This document shows, piece after piece, positions 8,092 through 17,136 of a stretch of 64,000 nt of DNA. The notes beneath the pieces were generated by a model that made no database searches, was not told the DNA's origin, and was given only the letters and a program-made list of their open reading frames with translations. Each line of letters opens with the position of its first letter. Positions within the stretch are counted from its first letter, which is position 1. Source of the stretch: Oscillospiraceae bacterium (GTDB taxonomy: Bacteria; Bacillota; Clostridia; Oscillospirales; Oscillospiraceae); the NCBI GenBank assembly GCA_017458065.1, contig JAFTGD010000042.1:124001-188000 (forward strand), given 5' to 3'. The position numbers and the translations under genes were made by a program.

Positions 8092-8808
8092 ATGCTGAAT
8101 ATGCTCATCTGCGACGACGAAAAGGAAATACTGGAGCAGTACCGCAGCTATCTGGAGCAGTTTCAGCAGGAAAACGGAATTGGCATTCAGGCAGAATTTG
8201 CGTCGTCCGTTCTCTGGGTCGATAAGGCAGATTACAGCCGATACCAGATCTTCCTGCTGGATATTGAAATCGGGGCGGACAGCGGAATCCAGTTGGCCCG
8301 CCGAATTCGGGAAAAGAATGAAAAGGGCATTATTATCTTCAGCACGAATTTCTTGGAATACGCTCTGGAAGGGTATGAAGTCCGTGCGTTTCGTTATCTG
8401 AAAAAGCCTTTTGATTATCGTTATTTTGCTTCTGTTCTGCTGGATGCGACCGAAGAGGCGAAGAAACTGGAACCGGCTTTTCTGACGCTTCGCTGCGGCT
8501 ACGAGATCGAACGGCTGTGCCTTGACGATATTCTCTGCTGTGAGACGGAACGGGACCACCTGAAAATCACAATGAAAGACGGGTCTTGCCATTTTGCAAA
8601 TATCGGAATTGATGAGATGGAAAAGAACGTCGCCGGCCATGATTTCTGCCGTTGTCACCGTGCTTATCTGATCAATTGCTTTTATATACAGAACCAGACG
8701 AAGCTTGAGATCCGCATGACAAACGGAATGATGATCCCCATCAGCAAATATCGTAAAAAAGAAGTGATGACACAGTTGATGAAGTACTGGGGGAATCGCT
8801 TTTTATGA
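8092..8808 (+). CDS. LytTR-family response regulator
   Basis: A 238-residue AgrA/LytR-type regulator. The N-terminal receiver has the acidic pair at residues 8-9 (CDDE), the phosphoacceptor Asp57 (FLLDIEIGADSG) and the conserved Lys in RYLKKPF. The C-terminal LytTR DNA-binding domain spans about residues 135-235 (CHRAYLINCFYI, PISKYRKKEV). It overlaps the downstream histidine kinase by four bases (ATGA), so the pair is translationally coupled. The adjacent secreted flavin reductase at 10235 is the likely target (inference). Confidence 0.93.
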   Translation: MLNMLICDDEKEILEQYRSYLEQFQQENGIGIQAEFASSVLWVDKADYSRYQIFLLDIEIGADSGIQLARRIREKNEKGIIIFSTNFLEYALEGYEVRAFRYLKKPFDYRYFASVLLDATEEAKKLEPAFLTLRCGYEIERLCLDDILCCETERDHLKITMKDGSCHFANIGIDEMEKNVAGHDFCRCHRAYLINCFYIQNQTKLEIRMTNGMMIPISKYRKKEVMTQLMKYWGNRFL

Positions 8809-10136
8809 GTTCTTATCTGATCAGGGACGGGATCGACCTGGCCGTTAAGCTCTGGTCCTTCTTTTATGCTGCCAATATGCCGCGGCGAAAAAACGGTTTC
8901 ATCCTTCAACTTGCATCCATTATTCTGTTTTCCGTGTTTGTGATGGGGCAGCGTTACCTGTTGACATCTCATGCTCTTTCTGTTGCTTTCCTTCGCAACC
9001 TGCTTCTGTATCTTCTCACTTTAGGGGTGCAGTTCTCCCTTTTTGACGAGAAGCCCGGATACTCTCTCTTTATTGGCAGCGTGCTGTTTTTCCTGTGGGG
9101 CGGATGGCTGAAGCTGTTCAGCCCCTATGTGTTTATCACGCTCGGGATTCCTACTTTGGGTTACGGGATGCATGAAACCTTCCCTATTCTATGGACCGGA
9201 ATTGCAGAAGCGGTTTGCCGCGTTGCTGCAATTGTTATCATGAAAAGGAACTTTTTCCGTGCTGATTCGGTCCACAATATCTCCATCCAGGAAACCGTAC
9301 TTGCCCTTCTTCCGGCCTTGATCGATCATACCACGATCCTGATTGTCTTTTATATTACGGTCGTGGCGCCGTCCGATACGCTGGACGGAATCGCCGGAGC
9401 CATGACCTTGTTGATCTTTCTTCTGGTATTCGGGATGCCCTGCATGCTAGCTGCGTCAGAAAAAATCTTCCAGCTGAAAGCGGAACAGCTTCGCCTGACA
9501 GAAATGGAAAATCAACTGAACAGCCAACTCCAGACCTTTGAGCGCACCCGACAGACCGAGCAGCAGATACGGAGCATGAATCATGACTTCAACAAACATC
9601 TGGCTGTTCTGCGGCAGCTGCTCCGCGCAGGTGATTCGGATACGCAGCATTATTTGGATGAATTGTATGAACACAGCCGGGATATTCTTCCTCGTATCCA
9701 TACCGGGAATGATATTCTGGACGCTCTGCTGAATCAGAAGCTGGATCTCTGTGAAGCCGCCGGAATCCGCTTCGACTGCATGGTCGATTTCAAACGGGTG
9801 GGGTTTATCTCCCCCGCGGATCTCATTACGATTTTTTCAAATGCCATTGACAATGCCATGGAAGCCGTATCGAATGAAAAAACCGAGCGGTGGATACAAC
9901 TCGGCGGCGGCATTGTCGGCGGAAATGTCATGATCAAAATGACAAATCCTTATTCCGGATCTCTTAAGCTCCGAAACGGCGTGCTCCTGAGCAGCAAAGC
10001 GGATGCAGAAAACCACGGAATCGGCCTGGCGAACATCCGGAGAATCGTAGAAAAATACAATGGGATCGTTTCAATTGATACGGAAAACCAACGCTTCCTC
10101 CTGCAATGCATGATTCCATTCGACGGCGCAAAATGA
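8805..10136 (+). CDS. Sensor histidine kinase, GHKL type (HPK10-like)
   Basis: A 443-residue membrane sensor kinase. About six N-terminal membrane segments form the sensor, followed by a short coiled coil (about residues 225-250), the phosphoacceptor block RSMNHDFNKHL with His260, and a HATPase_c domain (N-box SNAIDNAMEAV, G-box HGIGLANIRRIV). This is the layout of AgrC-like kinases paired with LytTR regulators. No peptide gene of the AgrD type is visible nearby, so the signal may be a small molecule. Its stop codon lies inside the terminator stem at 10125-10158. Confidence 0.92.
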   Translation: MSSYLIRDGIDLAVKLWSFFYAANMPRRKNGFILQLASIILFSVFVMGQRYLLTSHALSVAFLRNLLLYLLTLGVQFSLFDEKPGYSLFIGSVLFFLWGGWLKLFSPYVFITLGIPTLGYGMHETFPILWTGIAEAVCRVAAIVIMKRNFFRADSVHNISIQETVLALLPALIDHTTILIVFYITVVAPSDTLDGIAGAMTLLIFLLVFGMPCMLAASEKIFQLKAEQLRLTEMENQLNSQLQTFERTRQTEQQIRSMNHDFNKHLAVLRQLLRAGDSDTQHYLDELYEHSRDILPRIHTGNDILDALLNQKLDLCEAAGIRFDCMVDFKRVGFISPADLITIFSNAIDNAMEAVSNEKTERWIQLGGGIVGGNVMIKMTNPYSGSLKLRNGVLLSSKADAENHGIGLANIRRIVEKYNGIVSIDTENQRFLLQCMIPFDGAK

Positions 10137-10168
10137 CCATTCGAGGCATTTTTGCGCCGTTTTCTTTT
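10125..10168 (+). terminator. Terminator overlapping the kinase stop codon
   Basis: GGCGCAAAA (10125-10133) pairs with TTTTGCGCC (10150-10158), then GTTTTCTTTT. The left arm includes the last codons of the kinase gene, which separates this operon from the reductase gene. Confidence 0.75.
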
Positions 10169-10234
10169 CCCTGTGATATCATGCCGGTATGGCGCTGTCT
10201 GCCATGTCAAATTATATTGAGAAGGGAGCAACTC

Positions 10235-12133
10235 ATGAAAAAGAAACTGTTCAGCATTCTTCTGGTCCTGGCTATGTGCTTAAGCCTGACCACCGTAGCG
10301 TTTGCAGACGTTAGCTACGGCACCTACACCGGCACTGCAATGGGCCGCAATGGTGAAGTCGTCGTCGAAACCTCCTTTTTAAACGGAGAGATCGTATCGG
10401 TTACCATCGTTAGCCAAAGTGAAACCGCAGGTGTTGCAGATCCTGCCCTTGAGACTCTCCCCATTGAAATCGTGGAGAACCAGTCGATCGGTCTGGATGC
10501 GGTCACCGGCGCGACCTTTACCAGCACCGCCATTCTTGAGGCTGTCGCATCCTGCATCAAGCAGGCCGGCGGCGATCTGGAAGAGTGGTCCAAAAAGATC
10601 GTGAAAGAAGCCGGCGAGGACATTGAGCTGACCGCGGACGTCGTCGTGATCGGCGCAGGCGGCGCAGGTATGTCAGCAGCCGCAGTTGCAGGCGCTTCCG
10701 GCGCTTCCGTCATTTTGATCGACAAAGCAGCCGCTGTCGGCGGCAATACCATTTTGTGCGGCGGTTCTTACAACGCTGCAGATCCTGAGGTTCAGAAAAA
10801 CGAGCCCATCAGTGAGGCCCAGCGCAAAGAACTGGCTTCTTACCTGGAGATGGATGAGGCCGATTTCGGCGATTTCGGGCCGACCCTCGCTATTTTAAAA
10901 GAACAGGTTGCGGAATATCTCGATTCCGGAGCGGATTATCTCTTTGACAGCATCGAGCTTCATATGATTCAGAGCTATACCGGATCAAAGCGCACCGGAC
11001 TTGACGGTACAGTCATTGTCCCTGATTTTGAATTGATCTCCAGCCTGTGCCATAACGCTCTGGACGGCTGGCATTGGCTCCAGAGCATCGGCGTGCCTAC
11101 AAGAGAAGATCTGACCACCGCAGTCGGAGCGCTTTGGAAGCGTACCCACCAGGTTGAAGTTCCCCCCACCGGAGCAAAGCCTCTGACTGACGCGCTGAGA
11201 GATTATGTGCTCTCCCAGGGTGTCGAGATCATGCTGAACACCAAAGCAAAGGAATTCATCGTGGAAGACGGTGTTGTTACCGGCGTTCTTGCGGAGAAGA
11301 ATGACGGCACCAAAGTGATCCTCCATTCCAACCACGGTGTCGTTCTTGCAACCGGCGGCTATGCCGGAAACGTCCAGATGTGCGTAGAGTACAACAATTA
11401 CTGGCCTGATCTGACGACCTCGGCCCGTACTGACAACTCATCGAACGCACAGGGCGACGGCATTAAAATGGCCGAGGCAATCGGCGCAAACACCATCGGT
11501 CTCGGCTTTGTACAGATGCTCCCCACCTGCACGGCATTGGACGGACAGGCCGGCAAAGGCGTTGGAAGCAAGATCTATGTCAACAAAGAGGGTCTCCGCT
11601 ACATCAGCGAAAACAGTGAACGCGACGTCCTTTCAAAAGCTGCGCTGGCACAGACGGATGGCGTCTTCTATGGCGTCGGCGACGCCGAGATGATCGCGAC
11701 ACAGGGTGAGACAAAGATCAACGAGTCCGAAGCAATGGGCTACATCTTCATCGGAGATACCCTGGAAGAAGTTGCCGAAAAGGCAGGCGTTGATGCCGAG
11801 GCTCTGATTGAGACCGTGAAGAAATACAACGAATACGTAGACGCTCAGGAAGATCCGGAGTTCGGACGCTATGCATTCAGCAACAAAATCGAGACTGCGC
11901 CCTTTGTCATCGCTCCGATGTCACCGGCACTCCATCATACGATGGGTGGCGTTCAGATCAACACCGATACTCAGGTGATTGATACGAACGGGAATCCGAT
12001 CCCCGGCCTCTATGCTGCCGGAGAAGTCTGCGGAGGTATCCATGCAGGCAACCGCCTCGGCGGAAACGCAGTTGCGGATGCCATTGTTCACGGCCGTGTT
12101 GCCGGAGCAAACGCCCTGGCCTTCGAAAGATAA
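10235..12133 (+). CDS. Secreted FAD/FMN-dependent reductase (fumarate/urocanate reductase-like)
   Basis: A 632-residue protein. The signal peptide MKKKLFSILLVLAMCLSLTTVAFA is followed by one FMN-binding domain whose flavinylation motif DAVTGATFTS lies near residues 88-97. The FAD domain (VVVIGAGGAGMSA) and capping domain follow. Residues typical of the flavocytochrome-c catalytic site are present: the Arg of SERDVLSKA (general acid), HHTMGGV, and GNRLGGNAVADAIVHG. Family members reduce extracellular organic acceptors such as fumarate, urocanate or acrylates for anaerobic respiration. No electron-donor partner is adjacent. Start ATG 10235 has GGGAG upstream; the extension to 10106 covers the terminator and is rejected. 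The substrate is unassigned. Confidence 0.9.
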   Translation: MKKKLFSILLVLAMCLSLTTVAFADVSYGTYTGTAMGRNGEVVVETSFLNGEIVSVTIVSQSETAGVADPALETLPIEIVENQSIGLDAVTGATFTSTAILEAVASCIKQAGGDLEEWSKKIVKEAGEDIELTADVVVIGAGGAGMSAAAVAGASGASVILIDKAAAVGGNTILCGGSYNAADPEVQKNEPISEAQRKELASYLEMDEADFGDFGPTLAILKEQVAEYLDSGADYLFDSIELHMIQSYTGSKRTGLDGTVIVPDFELISSLCHNALDGWHWLQSIGVPTREDLTTAVGALWKRTHQVEVPPTGAKPLTDALRDYVLSQGVEIMLNTKAKEFIVEDGVVTGVLAEKNDGTKVILHSNHGVVLATGGYAGNVQMCVEYNNYWPDLTTSARTDNSSNAQGDGIKMAEAIGANTIGLGFVQMLPTCTALDGQAGKGVGSKIYVNKEGLRYISENSERDVLSKAALAQTDGVFYGVGDAEMIATQGETKINESEAMGYIFIGDTLEEVAEKAGVDAEALIETVKKYNEYVDAQEDPEFGRYAFSNKIETAPFVIAPMSPALHHTMGGVQINTDTQVIDTNGNPIPGLYAAGEVCGGIHAGNRLGGNAVADAIVHGRVAGANALAFER

Positions 12134-12143
12134 TCATATCCCG

Positions 12144-12182
12144 AAAAAAGCGCCTCATGCGTTCTGCATGGGCGCTTTTTTC
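12144..12182. terminator. Bidirectional terminator
   Basis: AAAAAAGCGCC, a 16-base loop, then GGCGCTTTTTT, between the convergent reductase and CoA-transferase genes. A-rich and T-rich flanks suit both directions. Confidence 0.85.
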
Positions 12183-12193
12183 TTCTTATCTCT

Positions 12194-13528
12194 TTATCTC
12201 TTGTTGCTCTGGCGCCAGATCTTCTGCTCTTCGGCGGCCTTGATGAGCTCTTCGCGGAAGTCCGGATGCGCGATGCCGATCAGCGCCTCGGCCCGCTGCC
12301 AGGTGGTCCGGCCGGGCAGAGAGGCGATGCCGTATTCGGTGACGATGTTCGGCGCCTGGGTGCGCGGGGTGGTGATGATGTCGCCCGCGGTGAAGTGCGG
12401 GATGATGTTGGAGTGGAGATTGCCGGCCTTGTCGGTGAAGGTGGAGTGCATGGCAAGGAAGGCTCTGCCGTGCTCCGCCTCCATGGCGCCGGTGATAAAG
12501 TCCACCTGGCCGCCGGTGCCGCTGATCTGCCGCAGCCCGGCAGACTCTGAGCTCACCTGACCGAAGAGGTCCACCGCGATGCAGCCGTTGATGGAGACAA
12601 AGTCGTCCAGCTCCCGGATCACCTGAGGGTTGTTTACGTAGCGCATCGGCGCGGAGAGGATCGCGTCGTTGTGGTCGAGGAAGTCATAGAGCGCGCGGGA
12701 CCCATTGCAGATGGAAAAGATCCCCTTGCCGCGGTTGAGCTTTTTCTTCTGGTTGGTAATCTTCCCGGAGAGATAGAGATCCAGGTAGCCGTCGCTCATG
12801 AGCTCGGTGTGCATGCCCAGATCCTTCACGTCCGACTCGGCGATCATGCTGCCGATGGAGTTGGGGATCCCGCCGATGCCGAGCTGGATGGTACAGCCGC
12901 TGGTGACATAGGGGAAGATGAAAGACGCGATCTTGCGGTCGGTATCCGTCGCCGCGGGGCTCTTGACCGTCGGGATGGGAAGATCGCTCTCCACCACATA
13001 GGTCACATCCTGGATGTTGATGTGGTCGTTTTCCACGCCGGCAATGGTGGGCATGGTGGGGTTGACCTCCACGATGACGTGCTCCGCCACATCCAGGATC
13101 TCCTGCATGGCGCAGTTGGTCAGGCCGTAGGAAAAGTTGCCGTTGCTGTCCATGGGGGCAACGGTGATCATCGCGACGTTCACAGGGGCGTAACCCTTCC
13201 GGTAATAGGTCCCGTTGTGCCGGAACAGCATCGGCGTGTGGTAGGCCCGGCCCTGGTCGATGTACTTGCGGTCCAGACCGGAGCAGTGCCACAGGTTATA
13301 GGTAAAGGAGTGGCCGGGGTCGTTTTCCACGGTCTGTACCGGCTGCATGGTGATGGCGTTGCGGATCTTGACGTCGTGCAGTTCGCCGCTGCGCTTTGCC
13401 AGCGCCGCGTCCAGCAGCTGCGGGAAGGAGCAGGTCTGGCTGTAGTCCACCCAGTCTCCGTCCTTGATAAGCTGAACCGCTTCTTCCGCGCAGCGGAGCT
13501 TTTCGGCATAGAGTGCCTTATAATCCAT
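12194..13528 (-). CDS. Acyl-CoA:acetate CoA-transferase (butyryl-CoA:acetate type)
   Basis: A 444-residue member of the acetyl-CoA hydrolase/transferase family, the same length as butyryl-CoA:acetate and 4-hydroxybutyrate CoA-transferases. The catalytic Glu242 lies in [10 protein letters not shown], with the family motifs GIGGIPN and [13 protein letters not shown]. It would move CoA from an acyl-CoA to acetate, releasing the acid and acetyl-CoA. It is the last gene of the 2-oxoacid oxidoreductase operon, 93 bases after the gamma subunit, with a hairpin between. From context its natural acyl-CoA is the product of that oxidoreductase rather than necessarily butyryl-CoA (inference). Confidence 0.88.
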   Translation of the reverse strand: MDYKALYAEKLRCAEEAVQLIKDGDWVDYSQTCSFPQLLDAALAKRSGELHDVKIRNAITMQPVQTVENDPGHSFTYNLWHCSGLDRKYIDQGRAYHTPMLFRHNGTYYRKGYAPVNVAMITVAPMDSNGNFSYGLTNCAMQEILDVAEHVIVEVNPTMPTIAGVENDHINIQDVTYVVESDLPIPTVKSPAATDTDRKIASFIFPYVTSGCTIQLGIGGIPNSIGSMIAESDVKDLGMHTELMSDGYLDLYLSGKITNQKKKLNRGKGIFSICNGSRALYDFLDHNDAILSAPMRYVNNPQVIRELDDFVSINGCIAVDLFGQVSSESAGLRQISGTGGQVDFITGAMEAEHGRAFLAMHSTFTDKAGNLHSNIIPHFTAGDIITTPRTQAPNIVTEYGIASLPGRTTWQRAEALIGIAHPDFREELIKAAEEQKIWRQSNKR

Positions 13529-13566
13529 AGATCTCTTCCCTTTCTGTTGTTATTGTCGTTCATAAG

Positions 13567-13602
13567 GATAACGCCTGGCACGATCCCGTGTCAAGCGTTA
13601 TC
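13567..13602 (-). other. Intercistronic hairpin in the oxidoreductase operon
   Basis: GATAACGC and GCGTTATC enclose an inner TGGCACG/CGTGTCA stem between the gamma subunit and CoA-transferase genes. It could tune expression of the last gene. It has no T-run, so it is not a clear terminator. Confidence 0.45.
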
Positions 13603-13621
13603 TGTTTCCGTCGGTTTCGGA

Positions 13622-14173
13622 TCAGGCTGCTTTCACCTTTTTCCCCGCGTCGAGGCCCATGGCGAAGGCCTTTTTGTTGAGCTCGATAAACTCGGGCTTC
13701 TTGCCCAGCAGGCGCAGGATGCAGTCGAGCACCAGGTTCTCGTCGATGAGCCCGGTGTACCCGATATACGCGCCCAGCATCACAATGTTCAGCACCTTCA
13801 GGCTGCCGAGCTCCATGGCCATCTCGGTCACCGGGATGGGAACCACGGCCACATCGTCCCGCTCCGCGCCGCTCTTGACGAGGGAGCTGTTGGTGAAGAT
13901 GATGCCGCCGGACTGTACATTTGTGCGGAACTTGACCATCGAGACATCGTTCATCACGATCAGCTGGTCGACAATGTTCGGCTTGGGGGAGCCGACCTCG
14001 CGGTCAGAGATGACGACGTAGCAGTTGGCTGTGCCGCCGCGCTGCTGTGCGCCGTAGGAGGGGTAGAAGGTCACGTTGTAGTCGGTCGAGTCACATGTCG
14101 CCTGGCTCAGGAGCTTGCCGATCATCATGACGCCCTGGCCGCCGAAGCCGGCCACCATCAGATTGAGTTCCAT
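13622..14173 (-). CDS. 2-oxoacid:ferredoxin oxidoreductase, gamma subunit
   Basis: A 183-residue subunit starting MELNLMVAGFGGQGVMMIGKLL, the hallmark of the KorC/VorC/PorC gamma chain, with YPSYGAQQRGGTANC and SPKPNIVDQLIVMND. It helps form the CoA site of the complex. It follows the beta subunit by 12 bases. Separate alpha, beta, gamma and delta genes match the four-subunit 2-oxoglutarate or branched-chain/aryl 2-oxoacid enzymes. The exact substrate is not determined. Confidence 0.92.
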   Translation of the reverse strand: MELNLMVAGFGGQGVMMIGKLLSQATCDSTDYNVTFYPSYGAQQRGGTANCYVVISDREVGSPKPNIVDQLIVMNDVSMVKFRTNVQSGGIIFTNSSLVKSGAERDDVAVVPIPVTEMAMELGSLKVLNIVMLGAYIGYTGLIDENLVLDCILRLLGKKPEFIELNKKAFAMGLDAGKKVKAA

Positions 14174-14185
14174 CGTCTTTCCTCC

Positions 14186-14923
14186 TTATCCGTTGTCCCG
14201 GATGACGCCGAGCGGGAATTCCTTCATCATGTTCTCTTCCAGGAACTTCAGGCTCTTCTCCGGGCTCAGGCCCCAGTTGGTCGGGCAGCTGGTCATCACT
14301 TCGACAAAGGAGTAGCCCTTGCCGTCTATCTGGTTCTGGAACGCCTTGCGGATGGCGTTCTTGGCCTTGCGCACATTGGCGGGGTTGTTGCAGGAGACTC
14401 GCTCGATATACACGGGGGCGACCAGCTGGTTGATGATCTCCGCCATGTGCAGGGGATAGCCGTGCTGCTTCGGGTCGCGGCCGCCGGGAGCGGTGGTGGC
14501 CTTCATGCCCACCAGGGTGGTGGGGGCCATCTGGCCGCCGGTCATGCCGTAGATGCCGTTGTTGATGAAGATGACGCTGATGTTCTCGCCGCGGTTGGCC
14601 GCATGGATGGTCTCGGCCAGACCGATGGAGGCGAGGTCGCCGTCACCCTGATAGGTAAAGACGACGGTATCGGGATTCGAGCGCTTTAGGCCGGTGGCGG
14701 CAGCGGCGGCGCGGCCGTGAGGCGCGGTCGCCAGGTCATAGCTCACGGCGTCCTGGGCCAGACCGCAGCAGCCGATGGCCAGAATGCAGGAGGCCTTATT
14801 GTCGATGCCGAGCTCTTCCAGGACCTCACCGATGAGCTTGAAGGTGGTCCCGTGCATGCAGCCGGGGCAGAAGCCCAGCAGATTGCCGTTTAAAGTTTTG
14901 GTTCTTGTGTAGACAGCTTCCAT
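14186..14923 (-). CDS. 2-oxoacid:ferredoxin oxidoreductase, beta (TPP) subunit
   Basis: A 245-residue thiamine-pyrophosphate subunit. It has CPGCMHGT near the N-terminus, the TPP motif GDGDLASIGLAETIHAANRG ending in INNGIYGMTGGQ, and THP-type GRDPKQHGYPLHMAEI. It carries out decarboxylation of the 2-oxoacid and transfers electrons through the cluster to ferredoxin. Its start codon shares one base with the alpha-subunit stop (TAATG), which shows tight translational coupling. Confidence 0.93.
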   Translation of the reverse strand: MEAVYTRTKTLNGNLLGFCPGCMHGTTFKLIGEVLEELGIDNKASCILAIGCCGLAQDAVSYDLATAPHGRAAAAATGLKRSNPDTVVFTYQGDGDLASIGLAETIHAANRGENISVIFINNGIYGMTGGQMAPTTLVGMKATTAPGGRDPKQHGYPLHMAEIINQLVAPVYIERVSCNNPANVRKAKNAIRKAFQNQIDGKGYSFVEVMTSCPTNWGLSPEKSLKFLEENMMKEFPLGVIRDNG

Positions 14924-16014
14924 TAGTTGGCACCTCCCGTCAGAATTTCACGCGCTTTGCCGAGAATGTTGTCACGTTCAATGAGATTGCCGCCGCTGCG
15001 CAGGCAGGTATCCACCGGGCAGCGTCCTTTCACCGCCATCCTTACGTCGTACACCATCTGGGCGGGAATGCTCATCTCGATGTCCAGAACGCACTTGCAG
15101 GTGTCGTAGTTGATATGATCAAAAGCCTTGCTCGGGAAAGGATAGAGCGTCTTCGGACGGATCATGCCGACCTTGTGTCCTTCGGCGCGCAGCATCTCCA
15201 GGGCGTTCTTCGCGATGCGGGCGGAGGTACCGTAGGCTACAAACACCATCTCGGCATCCTCCAGGAAGAGCTCTTCCACCTGCACGTCGTTCTGCTCCCA
15301 GCGCTCATACATCGCTTCCAGGTTCCGGCAGTGCTGTTCCTGCATGTCGTTGGACCAGTAGCCGGGCTGGATATAGCCGCGCTTCTCATCTCTGCCGTGG
15401 CCGACGATGGCCCACTCGCGGTTCTTCGCCTTCAGGGCGGCAACCTCTTCATCGCTCTTCATCTCGGGGAGAACCACCGGCTCCATGATGGTGCCGATGA
15501 CGCCGTCGCCGAGGATCAGGACGGGGCTGCGGTCGCGCTCGGCCAGGTCAAAGGCCTGGTAGGTCATGTCGACCGCTTCCTGCACGGTAGACGGGGCCAG
15601 GACGATCATCCGGAAGCCGCCGTTGCCGCTGGCCTTGGTGGCCTGGAAGTAGTCCTGCTGGGCCGCCTGGATGGTGCCGACGCCGGGGCCGCCGCGCTGC
15701 ATGTTAACATACACCATGGGGACCTTGGCGCCCGCGCAGTAGGAAATACCTTCGCTCTTGAGGCTGATGCCGACGCTGGAGGAGGAGGTCATGGACCGGG
15801 TGCCGCCGGCGCCCGCGCCGTAGACCATGTTGATGGAGGCAACTTCGCTCTCACCCTGGACGAAAGCGCCGCCCACCTGGGGCAGTCTGCGGGCCATGTA
15901 CTCGGGGATCTCGTTCTGCGGGGTGATGGGGTAGCCGGCATAGAAGCGGCAGCCCGCTCTGACGGCTGCTTCGGCAATGGCCTCGCAGCCCTTCATAAAT
16001 ACTTTATTGCTCAT
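14923..16014 (-). CDS. 2-oxoacid:ferredoxin oxidoreductase, alpha subunit
   Basis: A 363-residue alpha subunit with GYPITPQNEIPEYMARRLPQ near residues 23-42, the pyrimidine-binding fold with SVGISLKSEG, and the C-terminal KTLYPFPSKAF region. ATG 16014 (MSNKVFMKG) has GGAGGG upstream; the longer reading frame to 16113 would overlap the ferredoxin gene and is rejected. With beta, gamma and the small ferredoxin it oxidatively decarboxylates a 2-oxoacid to acyl-CoA, CO2 and reduced ferredoxin. Confidence 0.93.
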   Translation of the reverse strand: MSNKVFMKGCEAIAEAAVRAGCRFYAGYPITPQNEIPEYMARRLPQVGGAFVQGESEVASINMVYGAGAGGTRSMTSSSSVGISLKSEGISYCAGAKVPMVYVNMQRGGPGVGTIQAAQQDYFQATKASGNGGFRMIVLAPSTVQEAVDMTYQAFDLAERDRSPVLILGDGVIGTIMEPVVLPEMKSDEEVAALKAKNREWAIVGHGRDEKRGYIQPGYWSNDMQEQHCRNLEAMYERWEQNDVQVEELFLEDAEMVFVAYGTSARIAKNALEMLRAEGHKVGMIRPKTLYPFPSKAFDHINYDTCKCVLDIEMSIPAQMVYDVRMAVKGRCPVDTCLRSGGNLIERDNILGKAREILTGGAN

Positions 16015-16024
16015 GGGGCCCTCC

Positions 16025-16228
16025 TTACTTGTAGAGCTCGATGGCCCCTTCGGGACACATGGAGCAGCAGATGGCGCAGCCGATGCACTTCTCCGGCTCG
16101 GTCTGCATGACATAGGGATAACCGTTGGCGTTGATCTCCTCCCCGACCTTCAGGATCTTCTTGGGACAGAACAACACGCAGTAGCCGCAGGATTTGCAGT
16201 AGTCAGGATTGATGACAAGTTTTGGCAT
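16025..16228 (-). CDS. Two-[4Fe-4S] ferredoxin subunit (delta) of the oxidoreductase
   Basis: A 67-residue ferredoxin with two full cluster motifs, CKSCGYCVLFCP and CIGCAICCSMCP. It starts at ATG 16228 (MPKLVINPDYCK) with AGGAGA upstream; longer in-frame starts run into the P-loop gene. It serves as the delta subunit, carrying electrons from the TPP site to soluble ferredoxin. It lies between the P-loop NTPase gene and the alpha subunit in one operon. Confidence 0.92.
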   Translation of the reverse strand: MPKLVINPDYCKSCGYCVLFCPKKILKVGEEINANGYPYVMQTEPEKCIGCAICCSMCPEGAIELYK

Positions 16229-16247
16229 TTTCTTTCTCCTCTCGTGT

Positions 16248-16928
16248 TTATACTTGCCAGGGATGGGGCAGATAACGGTGCAGGGGATAAGTTTCAAAAG
16301 GAACCGTATGCCCGAAGTCCGCATACAGCGCCTCGGTCACAAAACAGGCGGAGATCTCCTCCGCGCCGATCAGCTCTTCCAGCCGCCGGAGGCCTTCGCG
16401 CAGGTCCTCGGCGCCGGTTTCGGGGCCGACGGTGGGGTTTGCAAGGAAGAAGATGTTCTCCAGATGGCAGGCGTTCAGGACGCTCTGCATCGTATCGCGC
16501 ACGTCCTGCAGGCTTCCGGACCAGGGCCGGTAGGGATTCACCACATAAATCGCCGCCGCGTTCTCCCGGTTCAGATAGTCCGAGAGGCACCCGACCATCC
16601 GCGCCGCATTCTCGTTGCCGCCCACGTCCAGGAGGCTGACGCTCTCCTTCCGGACCAGATGGGGGATGATGCCGTTGACCATGACGGGGGTGTCCAGCAG
16701 CTGCGGCATGTAATGGATGGTGATGCCGCGGGTCTTCATCGCTTCCTCCGCATCCCGGGCGCGGAACATGGCCTTGGTCTGGTCCAGGTCAAAGACGTGC
16801 ACATTCCGGTCGGTCTGTCCCCGCAGCAGCACCGCGGTGTTGAGGGCAATCTCGCTCTTGCCGCTTCCGGTCTCGCCGATGAAGATGAAGTTCTTTTTTG
16901 TTTTCAGCAGTTCTGAGAACCGTTCCAT
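16248..16928 (-). CDS. P-loop NTPase of unknown function, first gene of the oxidoreductase operon
   Basis: A 226-residue protein with a Walker A GETGSGKS at residues 18-25 and a Walker-B-like SLLDVGGNENAARM. The stretch HVFDLDQTKAMFRARD suggests a SIMIBI/CobQ-ParA-like fold. No domain beyond the NTPase is evident. It is the promoter-proximal gene, 19 bases before the ferredoxin, so it is made together with the complex. It could serve as an assembly or cluster-loading factor or a regulator, but that is speculation. It is not needed for known 2-oxoacid oxidoreductases. Confidence 0.75.
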   Translation of the reverse strand: MERFSELLKTKKNFIFIGETGSGKSEIALNTAVLLRGQTDRNVHVFDLDQTKAMFRARDAEEAMKTRGITIHYMPQLLDTPVMVNGIIPHLVRKESVSLLDVGGNENAARMVGCLSDYLNRENAAAIYVVNPYRPWSGSLQDVRDTMQSVLNACHLENIFFLANPTVGPETGAEDLREGLRRLEELIGAEEISACFVTEALYADFGHTVPFETYPLHRYLPHPWQV

Positions 16929-17014
16929 GGCAGGCTCTCCTCCGATAATGATAATTTATTTTAGCACGGAAGCTGTCCCTCTGTGAAATGCAAAAACCGT
17001 ATCACTGCGATTCA
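16929..17014. repeat. 86-bp direct repeat, copy A (operon promoter copy)
   Basis: About 90% identical (9 mismatches counted by eye) to 18788-18873. It includes the ribosome site and promoter region of the P-loop NTPase gene and most of the 33-bp operator. The two copies flank the AAA ATPase segment. The rest of the 311-base gap (17015-17239) holds only the inverted repeat at 17137-17177. Confidence 0.85.
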
Positions 17015-17015
17015 G
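16983..17015 (-). promoter_or_regulatory. Shared 33-bp palindromic operator, copy 3
   Basis: GTGAAATGCAAAAACC ... GCGATTCAG, 54 bases upstream of the first gene of the 2-oxoacid oxidoreductase operon. The final base differs from the other copies (G for C). Confidence 0.65.
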
Positions 17016-17136
17016 AGTTTAAAGCACAGCCGGGTTTTGTTTGCCGACATCATTGATCAGGTCGCTCGTAAACCCCGTCCTCAGACTTTCCTTAAAACAG
17101 CGCAAAGTCCATGCCTAATGACAACTAATAAATAAA

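Noticed and set aside
12671-14689. A 672-codon open frame antisense to the CoA-transferase and oxidoreductase genes
   Set aside because: It crosses three well-supported genes and intergenic hairpins, and is a codon-bias shadow.
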